Shown: positions 34,326-43,762, numbered from the stretch's first letter. The stretch: DNA of 64,000 nucleotides from Bacteroidota bacterium (GCA_030684395.1 JAUXTT010000039.1:35872-99871), one strand, 5' to 3'. Program-made: numbers and translations. The notes: a model not told the origin generated them from the letters alone.

Positions 34326-35672
34326 CTATATTTTAACTTTTTTCCCGGTTTTCTTTTCATAAAGATGTCGGAGAATAAATATACCGGAAACAAAAAAGGG
34401 CAATTCCGGAATTCTCAATCTTACTAATGAACCAAAATTTGCTATTGACAATCCTACCGAAAAGGCAAAAAAAAGTGAGAATAACATACAAAACAGAAGT
34501 AACGGATTTTTTCCTATTAATCCAAAGAAACCAAAAATTTTTAATTTTAATAAGAGAAATGCTGTGAGCAAAATGAGATAGGTATTCTCCAATGAGGAAA
34601 TAAACATAACAGCATTTCTTACATCCCAAATACCGGGTCGAAAAATTCCTGCAAAAATGGCTTGAGGAGCTTTTTGCACAACACTACCAAAAGAACCGTC
34701 AAACTCTCCAATATCAAAAGATTTCCCTCCGTAATATTCTGCTTTCATATCTTTTTGAACGATTGAGGCTCTTTCAAATACAGTATCAACTTTATATAAA
34801 CCCAAAGAGTCTCCCATTTTAGATAAAACAAAGAACCCCCCTAAGCCCCCTAAACCAATTAGTACCGGGCCAGCTAAAAATTTAAGATATGCATTACCTA
34901 TTTTACTAATTTGATTATTACTTAACCATAAAATTGATCCTGGAAGTAATGCGAAAAAAATGTAAGGCTTTATAGAGATGATAATAAAAGAGGAAATAAG
35001 AAGTTGAATAATGTAAACAGGGCTCCGTTTTTTTACAATAAAAAAATGATAGAAGGAGTAGGTAAACCACCCCACCGCAGATAGAGTAAATGAATCTTTC
35101 ATCAAGCCGGAGCCCCAAAACACACATGAAGGGATAAATATACAGGCAATGGCAAGTTCTTTTTTTATGCTTGGAAACTCAATAATGAAGGTCTTAAATA
35201 ATTTCCAAACGCCTGTGTAAGTTATTACTGCAGTTATTATTGCGCTACAGAAATATGATTTAGAACCGAGAAATACTATGGGTATTAATAGTCGGACTAC
35301 AAAAAAAGAGTGATGGTCCCTGTGATAATAAACAGGGTAACCGGTTTCGTCAGTAAAACTGGAAGCTATATTGTAAAAAGTAGGCCTGCCTAACCACCCT
35401 TCAAGAAAACTCGGAGTGTCGTGAAAGGCCAGATTTACATATGCACGGGCTGATTGAAAGTAATTAGTTGTGTCACCGCCTTTGTAATAAAACATATATA
35501 CACAACCCAAGGCAAATGCACCCGCAATTTTGGCAAACAAACCTTTTACAAAATATTTATACTCAGGTTTATCAAGTATATTCTTCTCTCTTATTCTTCT
35601 TGCAATCAGCCATACTGCAAAAAGGTATATCGGGGTAAGTAAAAGGTCAAATATTGAGAGAATATCATCCAT
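34326..35672 (-). CDS. Polytopic membrane protein, candidate Wzy-type polymerase
   Basis: 448 residues with roughly 11-12 hydrophobic helices. The first extracytoplasmic loop has a YYKGGDTTNYF motif and a long HDTPSF..GWLGRPTFYN segment. Later it has CVFWGSGLMKDSFTLSAVGW and a second large loop (about 285-350). I do not recognise a named family. The topology, acidic first loop, and position in a locus that has a flippase but no other polymerase candidate make a Wzy O-unit polymerase or a GT-C transferase the best guesses. Confidence 0.6.
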   Translation of the reverse strand: MDDILSIFDLLLTPIYLFAVWLIARRIREKNILDKPEYKYFVKGLFAKIAGAFALGCVYMFYYKGGDTTNYFQSARAYVNLAFHDTPSFLEGWLGRPTFYNIASSFTDETGYPVYYHRDHHSFFVVRLLIPIVFLGSKSYFCSAIITAVITYTGVWKLFKTFIIEFPSIKKELAIACIFIPSCVFWGSGLMKDSFTLSAVGWFTYSFYHFFIVKKRSPVYIIQLLISSFIIISIKPYIFFALLPGSILWLSNNQISKIGNAYLKFLAGPVLIGLGGLGGFFVLSKMGDSLGLYKVDTVFERASIVQKDMKAEYYGGKSFDIGEFDGSFGSVVQKAPQAIFAGIFRPGIWDVRNAVMFISSLENTYLILLTAFLLLKLKIFGFFGLIGKNPLLLFCMLFSLFFAFSVGLSIANFGSLVRLRIPELPFFVSGIFILRHLYEKKTGKKVKI

Positions 35673-35748
35673 GCAAGGATAAAAGTACTAATTTTACGTG
35701 AACTTATTGCTCCGTATGAAGCCATAAGAATTAGAAACAGGGATAAAC

Positions 35749-37656
35749 ATGTGTGGTATAACAGGATTTATTGATTTTAGCAAAAGGTCTGATGAAATTG
35801 TTTTATCCGGAATGATTAATACTATGCTGCACCGGGGACCTGATGGCTGCGGCATTCAAATTTTTAAGACCAATTCGGAACACATAGGACTGGCTCATCG
35901 CAGACTGGCAGTAATAGATTTAACAGATACGGGTAAACAACCAATGCACTTTTCGGGTTTATGGGTTACTTTCAACGGAGAAATTTATAATTATAAAGAA
36001 ATTAAAAATGAACTGATTGCATCTAACCATCAGTTTATCGGTAATTCAGACACCGAGGTAGTTCTCCATGCTTTTAAGGAATGGGGAATGGAGTGCATTA
36101 AAAGATTCATTGGTATGTTTGCTTTTGTTCTTTATGATTCAAATCAATCAAAAGTGTTTTGTGTAAGGGATAGGGCAGGAGTAAAACCTTTTTATTATTA
36201 CTGGAAAGACAATCTCTTTTTATTTGCATCTGAATTAAAAGCATTTCATAAACATCCGGATTTTAAAAAGGAGTTAAATGTTGATGCGGTAGCTGCTTTT
36301 ATACAGTACGGTAATGTTCCTTCGCCATATTGTATCTATAAACATTGTAATAAGTTAGAGCCCGGGCATTATATGGAATTTGATAGCTCTAATATTCAGC
36401 TCAACATACATAAGTATTGGGATGTTTACGATTCGTATAATAAACCTAAACTTGATATTTCATTTGATGAGGCAAAAACTGAAACAGAAAAAAAGTTAGT
36501 TTCTGCCGCAAATTACAGAATGGTTTCGGATGTTCCGGTTGGGATTTTTTTAAGCGGAGGTTACGACAGTGTTTGTTTAGCAAGTGTTTTGCAAAAAAGT
36601 AGAACCGAGAAAATTAAAACCTATACCATTGGTGTAAGTGATAGTTCAATAAACGAAGCCCCGTTCGCAAAAAAGATAGCGGAATTTTTGGGCACTGAGC
36701 ATCATGAGTATTATTGTGTTTCTAAAGATGCAATTGAACTGATAGATCAGTTGCCTTATTTTTATGATGAACCATTTGCCGATAGCAGCGCGATTCCCAC
36801 CATGTTGGTTTGTAAAATAGCCAGAAAGGAAGTAACGGTTGCTTTAAGTGCTGATGGAGGTGATGAGCTTTTTGCCGGATATAATCGTTACGATTACCTG
36901 ATGAAAAATTTGCAGAGAGTGAAAAACACACCCTTGTTTTTAAGAAAATCAATGGCTTTTATGATGAGCGCCGCGCCTATCAGTAGCCTTCCCGGTTTGC
37001 GGTCTAACTACGCCTTTAAAAACAAATACAGGAAAGTAAAGGACTTACTCTATAATCCTACCGACAAAAATCTAATGTTGAACCTAAGCACTCTTTTTAA
37101 TTCACGAGAAGTAGACAATTTATTTTTACAACCTGTTAATGAACTTAAAACTGCCTATTTAAAAAATGAATTGAAAGAAGAATTTTATACTTCTCTGTCA
37201 TACATGATGGCAATTGATTATCAAACCTATTTGACTGATGATATAATGCAAAAGGTTGACAGAGCTTCCATGTCAGTTAGTTTAGAAGCCCGCGAACCAT
37301 ATCTTGATCATCGGTTGATAGAATGGTCGGCTCGTTTACCTGATCAGTATAAGTATAATAGAGGAGTCAAAAAATTCATTCTAAAAGAAATAGTTCATAG
37401 CCATATTCCAAAGGATCTGATGGAAAGACCAAAAATGGGTTTCGCTATTCCAATAAACGATTGGCTTAAAAACGAATTAAAGGAAAAAATCCGTTATTAC
37501 CTGAGCGAAAATAACATTAAAAAGCAGGGAATATTTAATTGGAAAACAATAAACGAATATGTTACCCATTTTATGAATGGGAAAAACGAATTTGGAACAC
37601 GTGTTTGGTATTTGCTCATGTTTCAGATGTGGTATGAAAAATGGATGAGAAACTAA
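35749..37656 (+). CDS. asnB: Asparagine synthase (glutamine-hydrolysing)-type amidotransferase
   Basis: 635 residues. The N-terminal class II glutaminase starts MCGITGF with nucleophile Cys2 and has LMHRGPDG-like TMLHRGPDG and FNGEIYN. The C-terminal synthase has the PP-loop SGGYDS and SADGGDELFAGY. Family enzymes amidate Asp or, in glycan loci, a carboxyl group on a sugar or amino-acid substituent. In this cluster a uronic-acid amidation role is as plausible as asparagine supply. It stands alone on the plus strand between convergent units. Confidence 0.9.
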   Translation: MCGITGFIDFSKRSDEIVLSGMINTMLHRGPDGCGIQIFKTNSEHIGLAHRRLAVIDLTDTGKQPMHFSGLWVTFNGEIYNYKEIKNELIASNHQFIGNSDTEVVLHAFKEWGMECIKRFIGMFAFVLYDSNQSKVFCVRDRAGVKPFYYYWKDNLFLFASELKAFHKHPDFKKELNVDAVAAFIQYGNVPSPYCIYKHCNKLEPGHYMEFDSSNIQLNIHKYWDVYDSYNKPKLDISFDEAKTETEKKLVSAANYRMVSDVPVGIFLSGGYDSVCLASVLQKSRTEKIKTYTIGVSDSSINEAPFAKKIAEFLGTEHHEYYCVSKDAIELIDQLPYFYDEPFADSSAIPTMLVCKIARKEVTVALSADGGDELFAGYNRYDYLMKNLQRVKNTPLFLRKSMAFMMSAAPISSLPGLRSNYAFKNKYRKVKDLLYNPTDKNLMLNLSTLFNSREVDNLFLQPVNELKTAYLKNELKEEFYTSLSYMMAIDYQTYLTDDIMQKVDRASMSVSLEAREPYLDHRLIEWSARLPDQYKYNRGVKKFILKEIVHSHIPKDLMERPKMGFAIPINDWLKNELKEKIRYYLSENNIKKQGIFNWKTINEYVTHFMNGKNEFGTRVWYLLMFQMWYEKWMRN

Positions 37657-37703
37657 TGCGTTTTTGAATTCCAAACAGCAATATCCGTTTTTCTTCTCAT
37701 TGA

Positions 37704-38459
37704 TTAATCAGTAACAACTAATTCCCTGTTAGGGAAGTTTATTAAAACTCCCATTCCTTTTTTACTATATACTGCCATACTTCCTATAGCTACAGCATTG
37801 GCATGTGTTTCCGAAAACACCTTTTTTATATCGTTAATATGCCCGCATCCACCCGCCGTTATTATTGGAATTGAGATTGTGTTACTTATTTCAGAAGTTG
37901 TTTTAATATCAAAACCTTCCCATGTACCATCTCTTTCCGCATTATAAATCATAATTTCACCAACTCCTATTTCATTGGCCAGGTAATTGGCATATTCGGA
38001 AATCGAGTAATTGATTTTATTCCCCAAATAGGAGAAAGGTTTTAATTTTCCCATCAGGTTCTTTTTATAATCAATACAGGCAACAACAGCCTGTGAACCA
38101 AACTCCTTTATTACATTTTTTATAATGCCCGGATTTTCCTGAATAAGTGAATTAACCACAACTTTTTCTACTCCAAGTTTATAAAGTATTTTGAAATCCT
38201 CAAATGTTTTTACACCGCCTCCATAGGTGAATGGCATAAAAGCTTCGCTTGCCATATCTTCTATTTTTTTAAAATCGAGAGAGCGTTTTTGTTTTGAAGC
38301 ATTTATGTCCAGGATGATTAACTCATCTACTTCCTTTTCATTAAAAATCCTTATAGCATTAATTGGGTCCCCAATGTAATTAGGATTTTTAAACTTGACG
38401 GTTTTTACCAAGCCGCTTCCGTCGTATAATAAACAGGGAATTATTCTTTTAAGTACCAT
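37704..38459 (-). CDS. HisF-like subunit of a sugar amidotransferase complex
   Basis: 251 residues, a (beta/alpha)8 barrel related to imidazole-glycerol-phosphate synthase cyclase. It aligns from the first residue with HisF, but the catalytic Asp11 is Leu (RIIPCLL instead of CLD). Asp130 (VACID) and the phosphate-binding GGGVKT and AGGCGH loops are kept. Loss of Asp11 argues against histidine synthesis and for the WbuZ/HisF2 group, which channels ammonia to an N-acetyl sugar amidotransferase such as the one at 23877. Its ATG overlaps the stop of the HisH-like gene by one base. Confidence 0.87.
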   Translation of the reverse strand: MVLKRIIPCLLYDGSGLVKTVKFKNPNYIGDPINAIRIFNEKEVDELIILDINASKQKRSLDFKKIEDMASEAFMPFTYGGGVKTFEDFKILYKLGVEKVVVNSLIQENPGIIKNVIKEFGSQAVVACIDYKKNLMGKLKPFSYLGNKINYSISEYANYLANEIGVGEIMIYNAERDGTWEGFDIKTTSEISNTISIPIITAGGCGHINDIKKVFSETHANAVAIGSMAVYSKKGMGVLINFPNRELVVTD

Positions 38460-39070
38460 TACAGTTTCGAGAAGTTTTCTAATAGTTTCATTCCGAATTT
38501 TAAGCTTTTTTCCGGATGGAATTGAACCCCATAAATGTTATTAAGGTTGAAAAAACTGGTGAATTCAATATTATAATTTGTTGTCCCAATAATCTCATCT
38601 TCATGTGCGCATTTTACATAATACGAATGCACAAAATAAAATTTGTTTTTTGAATTCAGGTCAATTAAAGGGTTTGCTTTTGTTATTGAAATATAATTCC
38701 AACCCATATGAGGAATTTTAAAAATTGAGTCGGAGGGGAAGCTGAATTTCAGTGTTTCGGCATTAATCCATCCTAATCCTTTTTTTGAACCTTCTTCACT
38801 CCTTAATGTCATAAGCTGCATCCCTAAACAGATTCCCAGTATAGGAACTTTTTCCTCAAGAACTTTTTTGTTTAAAGTATCAATTAACCCAGAGTTAAGT
38901 AAATTATTCATTCCCGCGTCAAACGAACCTACACCAGGTAAAATAAGTTTTTCAGCTTTTGAAACAACATCAATGTCACCTGAAATAATAACGTCTTTAA
39001 CGTTTATTTTTTTTAGCATATTTTGAACCGAAGCCAAATTGCCTATGCCATAATCAATAATAACTATCAT
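38459..39070 (-). CDS. HisH-like glutaminase subunit
   Basis: 203 residues, class I glutamine amidotransferase. Catalytic triad visible: Cys81 in GICLGMQ, His185 and Glu187 in VQFHPEKS; PGVGSFDAGM forms the oxyanion strand. It hydrolyses glutamine and passes ammonia into the HisF-like barrel encoded next (1-base overlap). Together with the amidotransferase at 23877 this gives the full set for converting an acetamido to an acetamidino group on a nucleotide sugar. No other his genes are nearby. Confidence 0.9.
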   Translation of the reverse strand: MIVIIDYGIGNLASVQNMLKKINVKDVIISGDIDVVSKAEKLILPGVGSFDAGMNNLLNSGLIDTLNKKVLEEKVPILGICLGMQLMTLRSEEGSKKGLGWINAETLKFSFPSDSIFKIPHMGWNYISITKANPLIDLNSKNKFYFVHSYYVKCAHEDEIIGTTNYNIEFTSFFNLNNIYGVQFHPEKSLKFGMKLLENFSKL

Positions 39071-39230
39071 AAATTTTATTTCAACCCAAAGTATAAAACC
39101 CGGTTAAATTTTATTATTCTCTATAAAAGTAGCATTTTTTAGTTGAATTGTTTTTTTGGATATCAAGCCTTATCCGGCGTTTATAAAAAAGCAGATGGCT
39201 TGTTATTTCGGCGATATAATTTGCTTAAAC

Positions 39231-39262
39231 AACAAAGCCCTCAAATTATTGAAGGCTTTGTT
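39231..39262 (-). terminator. Terminator downstream of recQ
   Basis: AACAAAGCCCTCAA paired with TTGAAGGCTTTGTT (one mismatch) around a 4-nt loop, 22 bp past the recQ stop. The T tract after it is short (GTTGTTT). Confidence 0.7.
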
Positions 39263-39283
39263 ATAAAAATGATCTAAATTAGT

Positions 39284-41494
39284 TTAGTTTCCAAATTCAC
39301 TAATGAACTTGATGCGCATTAAGCGAACTTCTTCCTCTGAGTAGTCGTCTTCGCCAAGTTCTTTTAAAGCTGCCTGAACCGAATCGGAGTCACTTTCCTT
39401 GAAATACTCATAAACTTCCTCTTGTTTTTCCGGATCCATCATTTCATCAATGTAATAATTGATGTTCATTTTTGTCCCTGATAAAACTATGGTTTCAATT
39501 TCGTTCAAAAGATCGTTCATTGAAATCTGTTTGCCTTTTGCAATAGCTTCCAAACCAACTTTTCTATCAATACTCTGAATGATGTATACTTTTAATCCGG
39601 ATTTGTTAACTACTGATTTCACTAACATATCCTGTGGACGATCGATCTCGTTTTCTTCCACATATTTTTTGATCAAAGCAATAATACTTGAACCAAATTT
39701 AGAAGCCTTACCACTTCCAACACCTGTAATTCGAGTCAATTCGTCCATATTTATAGGATACTGAATTGCCATCTCTTCCAAAGATGTTTCCTGAAAAATA
39801 ACGTAAGGCGGTAGTTTTTTTGCTTTTGCAATTTTCTTTACTTCATCTTTCAACAAAGAGTACAGTACCTGGTCAGAAGCACCTGCACCTTTTCCTCCGC
39901 CCATTATTACATCATCATCATCACCCTTGTCTACAGCCAGGTAATCATGGTCTTTAGTAAGCATGATGGTGAAAGGCTTATCTAAAAAGGCTTTTCCTTT
40001 TTCAGTTGCTTTCAATAAACCATAATTTTCAATATCCTTACTTAGTAATCCATTAACTAAAGCCTGACGGATAATTGCATTCCAGTATTTTTCGTCTTTA
40101 TCATCTTCAGCACCTTTACCGAAAAATTCAAGATCATTGTGTTTGTATGTTTTTCCGGTAGCAGTTAATGTTCCTAAAAGAGCATTTACCACATCTTTAG
40201 TCTTATGGCATTCTTTAACTTCAATCACGGCATCAATAGCCATTGCTATATCCTCTTTTCCGTCAAATTGCTGTTTAGGGTTACGACAGTTGTCACACAT
40301 TCCACCACAATTTTTCTCATCATATCCCTCACCGAAGTAATGTAACAGGAATTTACGACGGCAAGTTGAGTTCTCAGCAAAAGAAACCGTTTCATTCAAC
40401 AATTGCTTACCAATTTCCTGTTCAGCAACCGGTTTACTCTTCATGAACTTTTCAAATTTCACCACATCGTCATAACTGTAGAAAGTAACACAATTACCTT
40501 CTCCGCCATCTCTACCCGCACGACCAGTCTCCTGATAGTAGCTTTCCAGAGATTTAGGGATATCGTGATGTATCACATAACGTACATCAGGTTTGTCAAT
40601 TCCCATACCGAAGGCAATGGTTGCAACAATTACATCCACATCTTCCATAAGGAAACCATCCTGAGTTTTTGCACGCTCTTTAGCATCTAAACCAGCGTGA
40701 TATGCCTGTGCTCTAACGCCATTTACACGTAAAACTTCAGCAATTTCTTCTACTTTTTTACGGCTTAGGCAGTAAATAATGCCTGATTTACCGGTATTTT
40801 GTTTTACATACTTAATTACTTCCTTAATAACATTCGTTTTCGGACGAACTTCGTAATATAAATTTCCACGGTTAAAAGATGATTTGTATAATACAGCCTG
40901 CTGCATTCCAAGGTTCTTTTGAATATCAACCTGAACTTTGGGAGTAGCAGTTGCAGTAAGTGCCATTACGGGAGCTTTTCCCACTTTATCCATTATAGGA
41001 CGCAAACGACGGTACTCAGGGCGGAAATCATGACCCCACTCAGAAATACAATGCGCTTCGTCAATAGCGTAAAAAGAAATCTTGAACTCAGAGAAGAACT
41101 TTACGTTCTCTTCTTTGGTAAGCGTTTCAGGAGCTACATATAATAATTTGGTTTTACCACTTAATACATCTTTCTTAACCTGCGTAGTTTCGCTCTTATT
41201 TAAAGAAGAGTTCAAAAAGTGGGCGATCCCATCTTCGCTGCTAAAACCTCTGATAGCATCTACCTGATTTTTCATCAAGGCTATAAGTGGAGAAACAACA
41301 ATGGCTGTTCCTTCACTCATTAAGGCAGGTAACTGATAACATAAAGATTTTCCACCACCGGTTGGCATAATAACAAAGGTATCCTTGCCATCAAGAATAC
41401 TGTTAATGATCTTTTCTTGATTCCCTTTAAATCCATCGAAGCCGAAAAACTTGTGGAGGGTTTCCTGAAGTGGTGTTATTAGTGCTGAACTCAT
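39284..41494 (-). CDS. recQ: ATP-dependent DNA helicase RecQ
   Basis: 736 residues. N-terminal SF2 helicase with Walker A MPTGGGKSLCYQLP, DEAH box in AIDEAHCISEWGHDFR, SAT-like ALTATATP, and motif VI QETGRAGRDG. A zinc-binding RQC region follows (CRRKFLLHYF, then NCGGMCDNC), then an HRDC-like helical domain (about 530-600) and an acidic C-terminal tail. It unwinds recombination and replication-fork DNA 3'-5'. Longer than E. coli RecQ (about 610 residues) because of the C-terminal extension, which is common in Bacteroidota. Confidence 0.95.
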   Translation of the reverse strand: MSSALITPLQETLHKFFGFDGFKGNQEKIINSILDGKDTFVIMPTGGGKSLCYQLPALMSEGTAIVVSPLIALMKNQVDAIRGFSSEDGIAHFLNSSLNKSETTQVKKDVLSGKTKLLYVAPETLTKEENVKFFSEFKISFYAIDEAHCISEWGHDFRPEYRRLRPIMDKVGKAPVMALTATATPKVQVDIQKNLGMQQAVLYKSSFNRGNLYYEVRPKTNVIKEVIKYVKQNTGKSGIIYCLSRKKVEEIAEVLRVNGVRAQAYHAGLDAKERAKTQDGFLMEDVDVIVATIAFGMGIDKPDVRYVIHHDIPKSLESYYQETGRAGRDGGEGNCVTFYSYDDVVKFEKFMKSKPVAEQEIGKQLLNETVSFAENSTCRRKFLLHYFGEGYDEKNCGGMCDNCRNPKQQFDGKEDIAMAIDAVIEVKECHKTKDVVNALLGTLTATGKTYKHNDLEFFGKGAEDDKDEKYWNAIIRQALVNGLLSKDIENYGLLKATEKGKAFLDKPFTIMLTKDHDYLAVDKGDDDDVIMGGGKGAGASDQVLYSLLKDEVKKIAKAKKLPPYVIFQETSLEEMAIQYPINMDELTRITGVGSGKASKFGSSIIALIKKYVEENEIDRPQDMLVKSVVNKSGLKVYIIQSIDRKVGLEAIAKGKQISMNDLLNEIETIVLSGTKMNINYYIDEMMDPEKQEEVYEYFKESDSDSVQAALKELGEDDYSEEEVRLMRIKFISEFGN

Positions 41495-41811
41495 GTTACT
41501 AATATTAATAATGATTTAATAATTCGATATATATTATATAATGTCAAAAACTTGTTTTTCTAACGGTATAACGTAAAGATATAATAAAAATTCTCTTTAC
41601 TACATAGCTTTTTTCCCAATTTTGGCAAAAAATATATGAAGGTCTGATTTTGACCGATGAACGCGAAATAGTGCCGATTAGTGGATAAATTAACATTTGA
41701 CTATTCTTAGTTTTGGGATTAAACCGCCTTATTTTGACCTTAATATGTCTTTTTTTAGCTTTTGTGTAACTTTCTCTTTCGCCAATTCGTCTTAGATTTG
41801 TAAAATCGGTT
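41495..41811. other. Divergent intergenic region recQ / ECF sigma
   Basis: 317 bp of AT-rich DNA between divergent genes. It contains a TAGATTTG -7 element (41793-41800) just before the sigma-factor ATG at 41812, with no clear -33. On the recQ side is a TTGACA-plus-TATAAT-like stretch that I do not count as a promoter in this phylum. I see no RNA gene or ORF here. Confidence 0.4.
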
Positions 41812-42297
41812 ATGACTGTATCTGAATTTAATAGTTGTGTAGATAATTATGCGGATAATCTCTATCGTTTCATTTTGAAAACGGTAAGGGATAAGGATAT
41901 CGCTAAAGATATTGTTCAGGATACTTATGAAAAAATGTGGTTGAAAGTAAGTGATGTGGAAAGTACCAACGCCAAATCATATATGTTTACTACCGCTTAC
42001 CGGACTATGATTGATTTTATCAGAAGGGAAAAGAAAAAGCAGCAATGGGATGATAGTTTCGAAGAGATCGGTGTGCATGCGAAACAAAATCACGATTTAA
42101 AACAGATCCTTAACGAAGCAGTTGATAAATTACCGGAAGACCAGCGTTCTGTAGTACTACTGAGAGACTACGAAGGGTACGATTACAAAGAAATAGGTGA
42201 AATAACCGGTTTAACAGAGAGCCAGGTGAAGGTTTATATTTTCAGAGCGAGGCAGTTTTTGAAGAATTATATTGGAAAAATGGAGGTTTTGGTCTGA
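41812..42297 (+). CDS. ECF-type RNA polymerase sigma factor
   Basis: 161 residues with sigma-2 (RFILKTVRDKDIAKDIVQDTYEKMW, then AKSYMFTTAYRTMIDFIRRE) and sigma-4 (LPEDQRSVVLLRDYEGYDYKEIGEITGLTESQVKVYIFRAR). It recruits RNA polymerase to a stress or envelope regulon. The gene immediately downstream (23-bp gap) encodes a membrane protein placed like an anti-sigma factor. Confidence 0.93.
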   Translation: MTVSEFNSCVDNYADNLYRFILKTVRDKDIAKDIVQDTYEKMWLKVSDVESTNAKSYMFTTAYRTMIDFIRREKKKQQWDDSFEEIGVHAKQNHDLKQILNEAVDKLPEDQRSVVLLRDYEGYDYKEIGEITGLTESQVKVYIFRARQFLKNYIGKMEVLV

Positions 42298-42320
42298 TTT
42301 ATAGAAAATACAGGATTAAA

Positions 42321-43619
42321 ATGAAAAAGATAGGGAAACATAATTATGAAGCATTTTTGCTTGACCACATGGAGGGAAACCTTGATGAGGAAGGCACTAA
42401 GGCTTTGTTTTCCTTTTTTGAAACTTATCCTGAATTAAAACCTGAGTTTTTTGATGATATAGAAAATATTTCTTTGGAGCCTGAATATGTTTCGTTTAAA
42501 GGGAAAAATGAATTAAAGCATATTGAGGAAGAACGAGAAGAAAAGGTAATTTCATATATAGAAGGGCAACTAACAGGAACTGAGAAAGCTGCGTTTGAAA
42601 AGCAATTAGTGGCTGATCCTTTACTTCAATTACAATTAAGCGATTATAAAAAAACTATTCTTTCTGTTTCTGATGATGTTTCTTTTACAGCGAAGAACAA
42701 TTTAAAAAGAACACTTATTCCGGAAGAGAGTATTATTGCTTATTCAGAGAATGTTTTATCTCCAGCTGAAAAAACTGAATTGGGTCTTCAATTGAAAAAT
42801 GATGTTGTTGCCGTTGATCTTTTGAATTTGTATTCGAAAATGAAAGCGCAGGCAGATACTACTATTGTTTTTCCGGGTAAGGACTTGTTAAAAAGAAAAC
42901 CACTTATTGTTTATTTAAATACTCATTGGAAACCATTGTCATTAGCGGCTTCTGTTGTTTTGTTATTCGGATTATTCTGGATGATGAAAGGGTCGTTTGT
43001 CACAGTAGATGATACGAAAGTTGGTGGTTCATTAGCTGCAGGAGAAGAAAGTACTTATTGGAAACAAGTTTCAACGGATACTAATGTTTCATCTGATACT
43101 AATGATGTAATTACTCCTTCTGCTAATTCATATTATGCATCTAAGAATACAAACATAGACCCTATAAAGGATCCTTCGATCAGAAATCAGAAGGATAAAA
43201 ACAATGTTGTAGAACAGCCTATTGCTAATAATAATACAAATCATCCAATCGATTCATTCAAACAACAGGAAAACCCTTTAGCCATCATTAACTTGAATCA
43301 TGATAAGATTGCTGCTAATTATTATAATGAAAAAGAGGAGGAGTTCCCTATTGCAAAAAGCACAAGTTTAACTACAAGAGATTATGTAACAAAAAAAATC
43401 ACAGAAGCAGCCTGGGGTGAGGACGATGAAGCAGTTGCACCAAAGAATGGGAAGAAAAAATTAAAGGGTTTTGATGTTTTAGCTCTTATTGGAAAAGGCT
43501 TAAAAAAGTTGGGCAATAAAAAATCTGACGCTAAAAAGATAGAGCTTGAAGAAGGTAAAGGAACCGAATATGTTGTTACCATTGGCGGCGTATCCCTTAC
43601 ACGTCGCACCGCGAATTAA
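42321..43619 (+). CDS. Probable anti-sigma factor with triplicated N-terminal segment
   Basis: 432 residues. The cytoplasmic N-terminal 192 residues consist of three diverged copies of a roughly 55-60-residue unit (about 9-66, 76-130, 138-192). Each starts Y/I-x-x-E-G/N-x-L...E-x-x-x-F/L and ends F-x-x-K-N/D-x-L-K. One transmembrane helix (about 206-222, LSLAASVVLLFGLFWMM) is followed by a low-complexity Asn/Asp/Thr-rich extracytoplasmic region and a basic C-terminal stretch. The single-TM topology and position after an ECF sigma gene suggest an anti-sigma factor, but the zinc HxxxCxxC motif of classic ZAS domains is absent. Confidence 0.65.
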   Translation: MKKIGKHNYEAFLLDHMEGNLDEEGTKALFSFFETYPELKPEFFDDIENISLEPEYVSFKGKNELKHIEEEREEKVISYIEGQLTGTEKAAFEKQLVADPLLQLQLSDYKKTILSVSDDVSFTAKNNLKRTLIPEESIIAYSENVLSPAEKTELGLQLKNDVVAVDLLNLYSKMKAQADTTIVFPGKDLLKRKPLIVYLNTHWKPLSLAASVVLLFGLFWMMKGSFVTVDDTKVGGSLAAGEESTYWKQVSTDTNVSSDTNDVITPSANSYYASKNTNIDPIKDPSIRNQKDKNNVVEQPIANNNTNHPIDSFKQQENPLAIINLNHDKIAANYYNEKEEEFPIAKSTSLTTRDYVTKKITEAAWGEDDEAVAPKNGKKKLKGFDVLALIGKGLKKLGNKKSDAKKIELEEGKGTEYVVTIGGVSLTRRTAN

Positions 43620-43651
43620 TCCCAACCATAGATATAGTGAGCTAAACGAAA

Positions 43652-43724
43652 TGTCAGTTCGAGCGCAGTCGAGAACATTCGGAGGCAAGTACTACTAAGT
43701 CTCGACTTCACTCGACCTGGTATC
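43652..43724. repeat. Imperfect inverted repeat with GTCGAG arms
   Basis: Left arm TGTCAGTTCGAGCGCAGTCG (43652-43671) continuing AGA, and a right arm TCTCGACTTCACTCGACCTG (43700-43719) continuing to TATCA (43724), are imperfect reverse complements around a 26-nt loop. The composition (CTCGACTnCnCTCGA) differs from the surroundings. Such elements recur between convergent genes in Bacteroidota. It lies between two convergent genes and may serve as a bidirectional terminator or be a dispersed REP-like repeat. Confidence 0.65.
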
Positions 43725-43762
43725 ACGATAGAAAATGAAGCTTTGTTTATTAAAATATAAAC

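Noticed and set aside
37704..39070. Histidine biosynthesis hisH-hisF
   Set aside because: No other his genes are adjacent, the HisF-like protein lacks Asp11, and the pair sits in a glycan locus with its amidotransferase partner.
41535..41560. TTGACA plus TATAAT-like sequence upstream of recQ
   Set aside because: Bacteroidota housekeeping promoters use TTTG/TAnnTTTG, so an E. coli-type match in AT-rich DNA is likely chance.
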